From NCBI GenBank assembly GCA_964369755.1, contig CAYJFY010000008.1:1-64000 (forward strand): a DNA stretch of 64,000 bases. Reading direction: 5' to 3'. This DNA is from CAUPWF01 sp964369755. Lineage in GTDB: Bacteria; Bacillota; Clostridia; Lachnospirales; Lachnospiraceae. Position numbers and translations under genes: made by a program. This document shows positions 53,294 to 62,061 of this stretch, one piece after another. Numbering within the stretch: position 1 is the first letter of the stretch; each line of letters opens with the position of its first letter. Under the pieces are notes generated by a model. That model was not told where the DNA came from, searched no databases, and saw only the letters and a list, made by a program, of their open reading frames with translations.

Positions 53294-54601
53294 ATGAGTT
53301 TTTTGTCTTTAAATGCAACAGCACAAGGATATGTTGCAGCGCTTATGATGCTCAATTTTATTGTGTTGCTCGTTGCTTTTATTGCAGAGCTGATGACCAA
53401 GTGTCATATCGTGAAACGGATCACTTTATTTCTGTGTATGATCATATCAATCCTATGTTTTTCAGCATTTGTGGAACGAATATATTTTGAGAATGCAGAA
53501 AGTGATACTGAACTTTGGGAGGTTGTTAAATTTGTGGATGCAGTACCCGTATTCATTTATGTTATAGGGGGCATTGCGATGCTTACATATGCAGTATATG
53601 CAATCGGTAGCACATTTCAAAATAACCGAAATACCATCAATCGTTTTTCGGTAAAGGAGGCAATTGAAAATCTTCCCTCAGGGATTGCTTTTATGTCAAA
53701 AGACAGGGAACTATGTCTGGCGAATCATGTAATGAATGGGCTTAGCAAGGAGATTACAGGGAAACCGTTGCATAGCGGGAGAAAATTTTGGGAAGATATC
53801 TTGGCCATGAAAAACGAGGATACATGTGTTTTGAAGAGTGAAGAACCTGCATATGCATTACCGACAGGAGAAATATGGCAGTTCTCAAAAACAACTTGTA
53901 CTTGGAATGGGGAGAGTTATGATGAAGTCAAGGCTACGGATATTACACAGCTCTATAAATTAAGGGAAAATACGCGAAATATAAATGAAAAACTATCCAA
54001 ACAGCAGCAGAGACTGAAGGAATTGACGGATAGGATTGAAGAAAATATGGAAGAACAAGTTGCTGTGAATATGAAGGTGAATTTTCATGACAACTTTGGG
54101 AATTTACTTACCCTTACGAAAAAAACATTAAGGGAGGCACCCGATATAGATGAATCCAGAACTTTGATTCGGTACTGGGAAGATCTGACCGACATGATTT
54201 ATGAATTATCCAGTGATGAAAAGCATAAATTGACATTAGAACAAATCAAGCTCTTTGGGAATAAGCTAGGTTTAGAGCTGCAGATAGAGGGCGAATTACC
54301 GATGTGGGAAGAACACAAAATGGTGATTTTGCTCTGTGTGAATGAAATGCTGAAAAATACATATCGATATGCGAGTGCAGATAAACTTGTGGTTCAAATG
54401 AATGAAACAGTTGATGAAATTCTTGTAAGAATATATAATGATGATAAGAATCCTCCACGAGAGATGAAAGAAGGGGGAGGACTCAGCGGTCTTCGCCAAA
54501 GAATTGAGCGAGCTGGTGGAGAAATGAAATTATTGTGTGAATCGGGTGTGACAATGCTGGTAAAACTTTACAAGGAAAAGGATGGAGATACTTATGTATA
54601 A
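53294..54601 (+). CDS. Sensor histidine kinase with LytS/NarX-like ATPase
   Basis: The 435-residue protein has about three membrane helices, a PAS-like region (ENLPSGIAFMSKDRELCLAN), a DHp helix with the HDNFGNLL motif (HisKA_3-like phospho-accepting His) and an ATPase domain with VNEMLKNTYRYA (N box), YNDDK and GGGLSGLRQRI. Start 53294 is six bases after AGGGGG; a longer frame from 53267 exists. It likely phosphorylates the regulator in the next gene, possibly jointly with the upstream 7TM protein. Confidence 0.85.
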   Translation: MSFLSLNATAQGYVAALMMLNFIVLLVAFIAELMTKCHIVKRITLFLCMIISILCFSAFVERIYFENAESDTELWEVVKFVDAVPVFIYVIGGIAMLTYAVYAIGSTFQNNRNTINRFSVKEAIENLPSGIAFMSKDRELCLANHVMNGLSKEITGKPLHSGRKFWEDILAMKNEDTCVLKSEEPAYALPTGEIWQFSKTTCTWNGESYDEVKATDITQLYKLRENTRNINEKLSKQQQRLKELTDRIEENMEEQVAVNMKVNFHDNFGNLLTLTKKTLREAPDIDESRTLIRYWEDLTDMIYELSSDEKHKLTLEQIKLFGNKLGLELQIEGELPMWEEHKMVILLCVNEMLKNTYRYASADKLVVQMNETVDEILVRIYNDDKNPPREMKEGGGLSGLRQRIERAGGEMKLLCESGVTMLVKLYKEKDGDTYV

Positions 54602-55226
54602 GGTGATAATTGCGGATGATCAGAGTAGTTCTCAAGGGCTTATGAAGTATGCCATATCAAGAGGCGATGACAGATATATCTTAACGAAGACTTTTTTTGA
54701 TGCAGATAAAGTGCTATATGAATTAAGGTATGAGCAAGTAGATTTGATTTTGATGGATATCTATACAGCAGGGAAGGAAAATGGAATTACAGTCGCAGGT
54801 AAGATAAAGAAACTCTATCCGAACATAAAGATTATTATCTTGACCTTTGTGTTGCAAAAGAGGCATATCGAAGAGGCAAGAGCGATCGGTTGTGAAGCAT
54901 TTTGGTATAAAGATCACGCAGATTTAGATTTGCTGGAGGTAATGGATAAGGTTATGAATGGAGAAATCTACTATCCACAATCACAACCAGTCGTGGCCAT
55001 CGGTATGGCAAAAACATCTGATTTTACAAAAAAAGAATTGGAGATACTTCAGGCAAAAGTAAATGGATATTCGAGTGACGAAATTTGTGATATGCTAGAA
55101 ATCAAATTGAGAACGCTAAATACGCATATCAGTAACATTAAAAATAAAACAGGCTATCATAGTTTGTTGAAATTAGTTGCAGATGTGTCCGCGAAGAAAT
55201 TTATCATCACCGACGAAACAATGTAA
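54594..55226 (+). CDS. NarL/LuxR-type response regulator
   Basis: The 210-residue protein has a receiver domain (IIADDQ, phospho-Asp in LILMDIYTAGKENG, Lys in AFWYKDHAD) and a LuxR helix-turn-helix (FTKKELEILQAKVNGYSSDEICDMLEIKLRTLNTHI). It starts inside the kinase 3' end, 8 bases before its stop, so the pair is coupled. It is the likely output of the cluster. Confidence 0.92.
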   Translation: MYKVIIADDQSSSQGLMKYAISRGDDRYILTKTFFDADKVLYELRYEQVDLILMDIYTAGKENGITVAGKIKKLYPNIKIIILTFVLQKRHIEEARAIGCEAFWYKDHADLDLLEVMDKVMNGEIYYPQSQPVVAIGMAKTSDFTKKELEILQAKVNGYSSDEICDMLEIKLRTLNTHISNIKNKTGYHSLLKLVADVSAKKFIITDETM

Positions 55227-55236
55227 CACCTAAAAT

Positions 55237-55317
55237 AAAATATATCGTACAGTTGTGTAATGGATAAGAATCTGAAAATTCTTAGAAATCAGCACTTTTG
55301 TACGATATATTTTTTTG
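55237..55317 (+). terminator. Long-loop terminator-like structure
   Basis: AAAATATATCGTAC (55237-55250) pairs perfectly with GTACGATATATTTT (55300-55313) over a 49-base loop that itself contains AAGAAT/ATTCTT. A T-run follows. The right arm is part of the shared 57-base module. Confidence 0.5.
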
Positions 55318-55347
55318 TTTGTATTGATACAATCGTATAAAACGTAG
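55291..55347 (+). promoter_or_regulatory. 57-base promoter-region module, copy 2
   Basis: See copy 1 at 49530. This copy lies 26 bases before the receiver-like gene and includes TTGATACAAT and TATAAA. TACGAT and its inverse ATCGTA flank it. Right arm of the preceding stem overlaps. Confidence 0.55.
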
Positions 55348-55373
55348 CTGCTTTAAGAAAAGGAGGTGGCCAG

Positions 55374-55757
55374 ATGAAGACCATAGCAGTCTATATCCAA
55401 AATAAGCTACTGTCATCAGGTATTATTCATGCGATTACAGCCCGCAATCAAAAGGCTTCGATAGAAATCATACCTGATATTGAAAGTTGCTTATCTGTAT
55501 GCAGAAGCGGGAGTGTAGATATTCTGCTTGCGGAACTCAGAGATTATGCACCTCTGTCCTTGGACGATTGGAGGGATAGGGTGGAACAGATTAGAGAATT
55601 TCTTCCCGCGTGCAAAATTGCCCTTATTGTTGATGAAGAAACATTTCCCAAATCAGCAACTGTTGCCAATCGTGCATTTAGAAATGAAGAGATTGATATG
55701 TTTTTATATAGCTCTTCAGGGCTGAATTACCTCGTAGATGTGATTTCTAATTTGTAA
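55374..55757 (+). CDS. Degenerate receiver-like protein
   Basis: A 127-residue protein with the size and helix-strand rhythm of a receiver domain (KTIAVYIQNKLLSSGIIHAI; KIALIVDEETF), but the usual phospho-Asp strand reads VDILLAELRDYA, with Ala-Glu in place of the Asp. The acidic pair is also lacking. It cannot be phosphorylated in the normal way. A strong AAAGGAGG precedes the ATG. It starts the next transcription unit with the zinc-ribbon genes. Confidence 0.7.
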   Translation: MKTIAVYIQNKLLSSGIIHAITARNQKASIEIIPDIESCLSVCRSGSVDILLAELRDYAPLSLDDWRDRVEQIREFLPACKIALIVDEETFPKSATVANRAFRNEEIDMFLYSSSGLNYLVDVISNL

Positions 55758-55811
55758 CGATAATCATGTAATAGATGAACAGCATTTCAAACAATGAAGG
55801 AGGAGAGAATT

Positions 55812-57635
55812 ATGGCTAAATGTAATAATTGTGGAAATGAAGTGGCAGATAATGGAAAGTTCTGTGACAATTGTGGAACGAAAGTGGAAGTGGTAGTAGC
55901 ACCGCCAGTACAAGAACCACCACAACCGCCGCCGCAACCAACACCACAACCAACACCACAACCAACACCACCAGCACAATCACAATATCAATCGAGAGGT
56001 GCTACAGTTGCAACGAACCCCCAAAATAACAAGCCAATTATTTTTCTGCTTATCGGGGTAGCAGCGGTAGTTGTGATAGGAATTGTGCTTGCAATTGTAT
56101 TATTCATAAATATTTTCTCGGGTGGAGCATCTGATGACCCGAACGCTGGCATTTGGAAGGCGGAGGAAGTTACGATGATGGGCATGACAATGAACCCAGA
56201 GGATATTTATCCAGGAGGTATCACTTTAGAGTTGAAAGGAGGAAATAACTGTACTTTGACTCTTGATGGAGATAGCTTCGATGCAGACTATGCGATAGAA
56301 GGCACCACATTTACGCTAAAGCAAGCTGGAGATGAGTTCCTAGGTACCATAGAGGGAGATGTAATTATGATTACAAACTTACTTAATATGGGACTCGATA
56401 TTAAATTCGTAAAAGAGGGTGGAAGTGCAGGTGCCATGACAGATGGAACTACAGACAATCTTAGTGACAGCTCAAATGATGGAGTTCTTTCAGGTAAATA
56501 CATGCTATCTTCTATGACTACAATGGGAATGACTATGAGCTATGAAGATATACAAATGGCAGACATGGAGATGACATTAGAGTTTACAGATACAGGTGCA
56601 CAATTAATGGCATATGGAAGTAGCATGGATACACAAATTGACCTAGATGCAAAGACAATGGTTCTGGAAGGAGTCACCATGTCTTATACAGTGGAAGGTG
56701 ACGACATTGTTGTTGCAGGAGAGGCAGAGGGTGTAGAGATGGAGTTGGTGTTTACAGCAGAGGATAGCCCAACATGGGCAGACATCAGTGCATCTGGTAG
56801 TGCAATCGAGGAAAGTCTTGGAGATTATACGAGTGAATTCGTAGCCCCTGGATATGGAACAGAAACGACAGTTCCTGTAGAGACACTTTCATTACCGTCT
56901 GAGTGGTATGGGTTAGTAACCATAAGTAATTATGTTGGTGATGGTGATATCAGTGGAGATTACGAAGCTTGGGGATATATCGAAGAGGATAATGATGGTC
57001 AATTTTTTGAATTGTATGTAGATGCCCCATCTGGAAGTGAAGATACCTATCAACTCATGTCATTTAATATTGAACTTCACGACTATTCTTTCTTCCCAGT
57101 GGTAGACGAATTTGCGTGGTTATATAACGATGCAACACTGAAAGAAGAAGATAATACATGGTATGTTCCATCTATTACAAATGGTATTCTTAGTGCATCT
57201 TATGATTACGATCACAATGGGGAGCAATTTACATTGGATTTCGCACTTGCGATGATTGATGATGGAAGTATGGAATCGGATACTGAAAGTGGAGGAGAAG
57301 ATTCAGGTGGAGTGTCAGAAGGCGAAACAAGTGCAGATACGGGGGCAGCTTCATCGGATAAGAAGTTTACAAAAGATGAGCTTAGAGAAATCTTCCTAAC
57401 CATTGAGAATCTTGATTCAGATGTAAATACCGTGCTGACATATGAGGAAATAGTAGCTACTTATTTTGAAGGAGTAGAAGGAGAAATCCAATATGATGAC
57501 CCAGATTTCAAATCATATCTATGGAGATCAGCAGAGGATGATACAGCACACTTGTATATTAGTTTCGAAGAAGATGACAGTGGAGTGATAAATTATCTGT
57601 CGATGTCGCTCGGAAATATCAGTCGTGATGGTTGA
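55812..57635 (+). CDS. Zinc-ribbon membrane protein with duplicated extracellular domain
   Basis: The 607-residue protein begins with a zinc ribbon (CNNCG...CDNCG), then a Pro/Gln/Thr-rich segment encoded by a tandem ACACCACAACCA-like repeat (about 55925-55975), and one membrane helix (LIGVAAVVVIGIVLAIVLF). The outside part holds two copies of a beta-rich unit, each with an M-x-G-M-T-M motif (MMGMTMNPEDIYPG and TMGMTMSYEDIQMA). A later unit (residues ~370-480) and an acidic Ser/Glu linker precede a small C-terminal domain. Function unknown. Start 55812 follows AAGGAGGAGAG. Confidence 0.82.
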   Translation: MAKCNNCGNEVADNGKFCDNCGTKVEVVVAPPVQEPPQPPPQPTPQPTPQPTPPAQSQYQSRGATVATNPQNNKPIIFLLIGVAAVVVIGIVLAIVLFINIFSGGASDDPNAGIWKAEEVTMMGMTMNPEDIYPGGITLELKGGNNCTLTLDGDSFDADYAIEGTTFTLKQAGDEFLGTIEGDVIMITNLLNMGLDIKFVKEGGSAGAMTDGTTDNLSDSSNDGVLSGKYMLSSMTTMGMTMSYEDIQMADMEMTLEFTDTGAQLMAYGSSMDTQIDLDAKTMVLEGVTMSYTVEGDDIVVAGEAEGVEMELVFTAEDSPTWADISASGSAIEESLGDYTSEFVAPGYGTETTVPVETLSLPSEWYGLVTISNYVGDGDISGDYEAWGYIEEDNDGQFFELYVDAPSGSEDTYQLMSFNIELHDYSFFPVVDEFAWLYNDATLKEEDNTWYVPSITNGILSASYDYDHNGEQFTLDFALAMIDDGSMESDTESGGEDSGGVSEGETSADTGAASSDKKFTKDELREIFLTIENLDSDVNTVLTYEEIVATYFEGVEGEIQYDDPDFKSYLWRSAEDDTAHLYISFEEDDSGVINYLSMSLGNISRDG

Positions 57636-57698
57636 TAATTGGAGTGAAAATGAATAACAGTTTGGAATAATTTAAGAGAATGGAAAGGATGACATATT

Positions 57699-58415
57699 AT
57701 GGGCTTATTTGATAAAAAATATTGCGATGTATGCGGGGAAAAGATAGGACTTTTGGGGAATAGAAAATTAGAGGACGGAAATCTATGCAAGGATTGTGCA
57801 CGTAAGCTCTCTCCATTTTTCGATGATAGGAGAAGCTCTACGGTTGATGAGATTAAGGAACAGCTTGCCTATCGCGAAGAGAATGCCGAGAGGGTTGCAG
57901 AATTTACACCTACGAAGGTGATAGGAGGCAGAAGCCTAATTTGTATAGATGAAGACAATAAACTTTGGCTGTTTTCACGTACGAAAAAGTGGAAGGATAA
58001 CAATCCAGATATTATTGAATTTTCTCAAGTGACTGGATGTGATGTGGATATCGATGAGAATCAACATGAAATCTATAAAAATGATGAACCAGGGAAGAGA
58101 GAGAGTTATGACCCACCACGTTATAAGAAAACTTATGATTTCAACATTACAATCTATGTAAACTCGCCATGGTTTGATGATATCAAATTCCAATTGAATG
58201 ATGATGATATTGAGAATCGTATGTCAGTTGAGTACAAGGAAGCAGTCCGCGACGCAGAAGAGATCAAGAGTACATTACTTGGTCTAAGAGAGCAAATTCG
58301 AGAAGAAGTTGCACAGGCAAATGCACCAAAAGCTGCAATTACCTGTCCAAACTGTGGGGCTACGACAACGCCAGATGCGAGTGGTTGCTGTGAATTCTGT
58401 GGTGGACCTTGCTAG
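57699..58415 (+). CDS. DUF4428 / zinc-ribbon protein
   Basis: The 238-residue soluble protein has an N-terminal DUF4428-type zinc finger (YCDVCGEKIGLLGNRKLEDG and LCKDCA), a middle PH-like beta region, and a C-terminal zinc ribbon (CPNCGATTTPDASGCCEFCG). It lies between two zinc-ribbon membrane or scaffold proteins and probably belongs to the same complex or operon. Function unknown. Confidence 0.82.
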   Translation: MGLFDKKYCDVCGEKIGLLGNRKLEDGNLCKDCARKLSPFFDDRRSSTVDEIKEQLAYREENAERVAEFTPTKVIGGRSLICIDEDNKLWLFSRTKKWKDNNPDIIEFSQVTGCDVDIDENQHEIYKNDEPGKRESYDPPRYKKTYDFNITIYVNSPWFDDIKFQLNDDDIENRMSVEYKEAVRDAEEIKSTLLGLREQIREEVAQANAPKAAITCPNCGATTTPDASGCCEFCGGPC

Positions 58416-58440
58416 AGGAGATTTGGGGTTATATTATTTG

Positions 58441-58481
58441 TTGCTTTTTGCAGGAGCATGTAGTGTGACTGTGAAAAGCAA
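58441..58481. repeat. 41-bp hairpin repeat, copy 2
   Basis: TTGCTTTT (58441-58448) pairs with AAAAGCAA. Aligned without gaps to 969-1009. It sits 33 bases before the SPFH-like gene start, inside the likely transcript. Confidence 0.55.
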
Positions 58482-58514
58482 CGATTTAGGTGAAGAGAGA
58501 AGGAGGAAGATGAC

Positions 58515-59900
58515 ATGGGATTAATTAAAGCGGCACTAGGAGCAGCTGGTGGAGTTCTTGCGGATCAGTGGAAAGAGTTTTTCTACTGCGAGGCTTTAGA
58601 TGCAGATATCTTGGTGGCAAAAGGACAGAAGAGAACAACGGGAAGAAGCTCTAATACAAAGGGAGAGGATAATATCATCAGTAATGGCTCCGTAATTGCA
58701 GTGGCTGACGGACAGTGTATGATTATAGTCGACAATGGAAAAGTAGCGGAAATCTGTGCAGAGCCAGGAGAATTTACATATGATACATCGACAGAGCCGT
58801 CCATCTTTTCAGGAGATTTGGGTGAGAGTATCAAGGGAACATTTAAAAATATTGGTGCTCGATTTACCTTTGGTGGACAGCCAGGAAAAGACCAACGGAT
58901 TTATTATTTCAATACAAAAGAAATCCTTGGGAATAAGTACGGCACTCCAAGCCCTGTTCCATTCAGGGTTGTGGATCAAAACATTGGGCTTGATATCGAT
59001 ATTTCGATTCGATGTTTTGGGGAGTACTCCTATAAAATTATAGATCCAATGCTATTTTACACCAATGTATGTGGTAATATTGGAGAGGATTATAATCGTG
59101 CGGAAATTGATGGAATGCTGAAGACGGAACTCTTAACAGCATTACAGCCAGCATTTGCTAAGATTTCTGCTATGGGGGTTCGTTATAGTGCTCTGCCAGG
59201 GCATACGATGGAACTTGCAGATGCCTTGAATGAAGTGCTTACTTCCAAGTGGACGGAGCTCCGTGGACTAAAGATTCAGTCCTTCGGGGTGTCATCGGTA
59301 AAAGCAAATGAAGAAGATGAAGCTATGATCAAAGAGCTTCAACGGAATGCAACATTCAGAAATCCTACGATGGCAGCAGCACATCTTGTAGGAGCACAGG
59401 CAAGTGCAATGCAAGATGCGGCCAAGAATGAAAGTGGAATGGGCGCAATGATGGGATTTATGGGTATGAATATGGCTGGGAATGCTGGCGGAATGAATTC
59501 CCAAAATCTATTTGCGATGGGTCAGCAACAGCAGCAACAACAGTATCAACAACAACCGATGCAACAGCAATACCAGCAACCACCACAACAGCCACAGGCG
59601 CCACAGTCTACACAAGCAGCAGCTCCACCAGAAGCTTGGCTCTGTTCTTGTGGTAGCTCAAATACAGGGAAATTCTGCTTGGAATGTGGAAATCCAAAAC
59701 CAGCACCAGCGGAAGGTTGGACCTGTTCTTGTGGCACGGTGAACAGAGGGAAGTTCTGCCCAGAGTGTGGAGGGAAGAAGCCTGCGGATGCACCTCTCTA
59801 TGCTTGTGATAAATGTGGTTGGAATCCACCAGATCCGAAAAATCCACCGAAATTCTGTCCAGAGTGCGGAGATGTTTTTGATGAAGATGATACAAAGTAA
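58515..59900 (+). CDS. SPFH-like scaffold protein with C-terminal zinc ribbons (YdjI-like)
   Basis: The 461-residue protein has an SPFH/virion-core-like domain (about residues 20-280: MIIVDNGKVAEICAEPGEFTYD, FRVVDQNIGLDIDISIRCFGEYSYKI). A Met/Gly- and Gln-rich low-complexity stretch (about 310-370) follows, then three zinc ribbons (CSCGSSNTGKFCLECG, CSCGTVNRGKFCPECG, CDKCG...CPECG). This is the architecture of Bacillus YdjI, which works with YdjG and PspA on membrane stress. AAGGAGGAAG precedes the ATG. No pspA is in the window. Confidence 0.88.
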   Translation: MGLIKAALGAAGGVLADQWKEFFYCEALDADILVAKGQKRTTGRSSNTKGEDNIISNGSVIAVADGQCMIIVDNGKVAEICAEPGEFTYDTSTEPSIFSGDLGESIKGTFKNIGARFTFGGQPGKDQRIYYFNTKEILGNKYGTPSPVPFRVVDQNIGLDIDISIRCFGEYSYKIIDPMLFYTNVCGNIGEDYNRAEIDGMLKTELLTALQPAFAKISAMGVRYSALPGHTMELADALNEVLTSKWTELRGLKIQSFGVSSVKANEEDEAMIKELQRNATFRNPTMAAAHLVGAQASAMQDAAKNESGMGAMMGFMGMNMAGNAGGMNSQNLFAMGQQQQQQQYQQQPMQQQYQQPPQQPQAPQSTQAAAPPEAWLCSCGSSNTGKFCLECGNPKPAPAEGWTCSCGTVNRGKFCPECGGKKPADAPLYACDKCGWNPPDPKNPPKFCPECGDVFDEDDTK

Positions 59901-59908
59901 TAGTTTGA

Positions 59909-59940
59909 TAAAAGGATACATTTCTGTATCCTTTTATTAA
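59909..59940 (+). terminator. Rho-independent terminator
   Basis: AAAAGGATACA (59910-59920) pairs with TGTATCCTTTT (59925-59935). Confidence 0.82.
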
Positions 59941-60038
59941 TTTTTGGGTGAATGATAAGATAAAATATGATACACTGAAATCAATGAGAGACGGTCTATG
60001 TTGGTAATCTGTTCTCATGGGGAAGGTGTGTGGAATAT

Positions 60039-60998
60039 ATGAAATGCAAATCTTGTGGGATATGTACGAAGAACTGCGAGTTTCTAAAAAAATATGATAT
60101 GGATTTCAGGGATAGTGAAAAAGTAAAAGATTTGTCTTTTCACTGCATGTTGTGTAACAAATGCACAGAAATTTGCCCCTTTGGTATAGATGGAAGAAAC
60201 GATATACTAGAAGGGAGAAGAAAGTTTGTTCAAGAACATCAGGGGAAATTAGCAGGGTATTTGGGAATACAAAAGGAGAAGATCGATTATAAATTTAAAA
60301 ATTATCGGAACGCAAAATCAAGTGTACTATTTCCAGGCTGCAATTATCCTTCTTTGTATCCGGAGACGATGAAAAAATTGACAAATTTAATGCAAGAACA
60401 TGATATTGGTGTTGTATACGATTGTTGTGGGAAACCAGTTGGAGAGTTGGGTTTGCAGAGGGAAGAGCAAGTTGTTTTAGAAGAATTGAATCGACGATTT
60501 CGAGTGGAGGGAATTCAGGAGATCATTGTCTTATGCCCAAATTGTTTTTATTTCTTAGAAGGAAAATTAGAAGTACAGATCACTACCATCTATAAAAAGT
60601 TGCAGGAGATTGGGGGAGGTACACCCGTTGTTCCAAGGGATGATTTTCATATATTTCCGCCATGTCCAGATAGGAAGAAGCAGAACATTTTAAAGGATAT
60701 GGAGGTGTTTTTACCTGAGAAATATACAATGATTGGAGAGATTCAATGTTGTGGACTTGGAGGAGTTGCTCCGGTAAAGGAAAAGGAGTTTCCTAAAATT
60801 ATGGCACGGGGAATGCAAGCATATAAAGAAAATAAAAAAATTCAAGAGGCTTATGTATATTGCTCTTCTTGCGCGGGGAGCTTTGAAAGAAATGAGGTGG
60901 AGGGAATTTACCATATATTAAATGAAATACTCGGGAGTAAGGAGCGACCAGATGTGAGGTTATCCTTTTTGAATCGTGTAAAAACAAAGTTCAAATAA
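60039..60998 (+). CDS. CCG-domain Fe-S protein (HdrD/GlpC-like)
   Basis: The 319-residue protein has two N-terminal [4Fe-4S] clusters (CKSCGICTKNC and CMLCNKCTEICPFG). Two Cys-rich CCG domains follow (FPGCNYPSLYP ... YDCCGKPVGELG; IFPPCPDRK ... IQCCGLGG ... CSSCAGSF). This is the build of heterodisulfide-reductase-type electron-transfer subunits. No flavoprotein or dehydrogenase partner is adjacent. ATG 60039 is preferred; GTG 60030 is three bases after GGAAGG and less likely. Confidence 0.87.
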   Translation: MKCKSCGICTKNCEFLKKYDMDFRDSEKVKDLSFHCMLCNKCTEICPFGIDGRNDILEGRRKFVQEHQGKLAGYLGIQKEKIDYKFKNYRNAKSSVLFPGCNYPSLYPETMKKLTNLMQEHDIGVVYDCCGKPVGELGLQREEQVVLEELNRRFRVEGIQEIIVLCPNCFYFLEGKLEVQITTIYKKLQEIGGGTPVVPRDDFHIFPPCPDRKKQNILKDMEVFLPEKYTMIGEIQCCGLGGVAPVKEKEFPKIMARGMQAYKENKKIQEAYVYCSSCAGSFERNEVEGIYHILNEILGSKERPDVRLSFLNRVKTKFK

Positions 60999-61113
60999 AC
61001 ATATATAGAAAAAATCTATAAATGCGTTCCTGTAATCGTTTTTATGAATTGGAAACACATATGAAATAATGGTACTATTTATCTGTTGATTAATTTTTGA
61101 AGGAGAAGAGATT

Positions 61114-62019
61114 ATGAAGAAGATAATAGCATTATTATTTGTATGTGTTTCATTTGCATTTACAGGCTGTGGAGCAAAGGAACAGGTGGAGGTAGTTGCA
61201 CCAACATTCGAGGGAGAGTATATGGTGTCACCTGAGTATGTAAAGGAAAACTTAGAGGATATCATCCTGATTGATGCACGAGGAGATGAAGCGGCTAGTA
61301 AAGGAACCATCAAGGGAGCAATTCCGCTTATGTGGCAGTACATTGCATCTTGCGATACAGGGAAATCAGGAGATGAGATGTGGGGCTGTATCCTAGACCC
61401 AGAAACATTGAGCCAACGTCTTGGGGAAAAAGGAATTGACCCAGAGAAGGAGATTGTATTATTTGCATCGGCACAACAAGGTTGGGGAGATGATGGACGG
61501 ATTGCCTGGGAATTAATGGCGGCAGGTTATGAGAACGTAAAGTTGGTTGATGGAACTTATGATATGCTTGTAGCAGCTGGACTAGAGACTGAAAAAGGTG
61601 GAGCTACGCCAGAAACGATAGAAGTCAATGTAGAATCTATCGATGAAACGCATGTGATTAATACGGAAGAATTAAAATCAGTATACAATGATGTGAAGAT
61701 TATTGATGTTCGTGCGGACGAAGAGTATGCAGGCGAAGTATTATATGGTGAAGCTAACGGGGGTCATCTTCCAGGAGCAATCCATGTGAGATTTACGGAT
61801 TTGTTTGAAGAAAATGGGAATCTAAAATCCAACGATGATATTCAGGCAATCTTTGATGAAGTAGGGCTAGAGAAGGATGATGCCATTGTTACATATTGTA
61901 CAGCTGGAATCCGTTCTGCTTATATGCAGTTAATCTTAGAGCAAATGGGATATGAGAATTCAAAAAACTATGACGAGTCATTTTATAGATGGTCGGCAGT
62001 AGAAGAGTTAGAGAAGTAG
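61114..62019 (+). CDS. Lipoprotein with two rhodanese-like domains
   Basis: The 301-residue protein has a lipobox FTGC. The first rhodanese-like half (IILIDARGDE ... FASAQQGWGDDGRIAWE) has lost the catalytic Cys. The second (KIIDVRADEEY ... TYCTAGIRSAYMQ) keeps Cys in the loop C-T-A-G-I-R. This is the normal pattern of thiosulfate sulfurtransferases: inactive N half, active C half. It acts outside the membrane. It probably moves sulfane sulfur, or selenium, to an acceptor; inference. Confidence 0.9.
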   Translation: MKKIIALLFVCVSFAFTGCGAKEQVEVVAPTFEGEYMVSPEYVKENLEDIILIDARGDEAASKGTIKGAIPLMWQYIASCDTGKSGDEMWGCILDPETLSQRLGEKGIDPEKEIVLFASAQQGWGDDGRIAWELMAAGYENVKLVDGTYDMLVAAGLETEKGGATPETIEVNVESIDETHVINTEELKSVYNDVKIIDVRADEEYAGEVLYGEANGGHLPGAIHVRFTDLFEENGNLKSNDDIQAIFDEVGLEKDDAIVTYCTAGIRSAYMQLILEQMGYENSKNYDESFYRWSAVEELEK

Positions 62020-62061
62020 GATTGAGAGAAGTAGGATTGAGAGAAGGGGTATAGAAAGATT

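Noticed and set aside
55925..55975. Tandem DNA repeat (ACACCACAACCA-like units)
   Set aside because: It is inside a gene and encodes a Pro/Gln/Thr-rich linker next to the membrane helix; ordinary low-complexity coding sequence.
62011..62040. 15-base tandem duplication after the rhodanese gene
   Set aside because: Only two units; looks like replication slippage that duplicated the stop-codon region without changing the protein.
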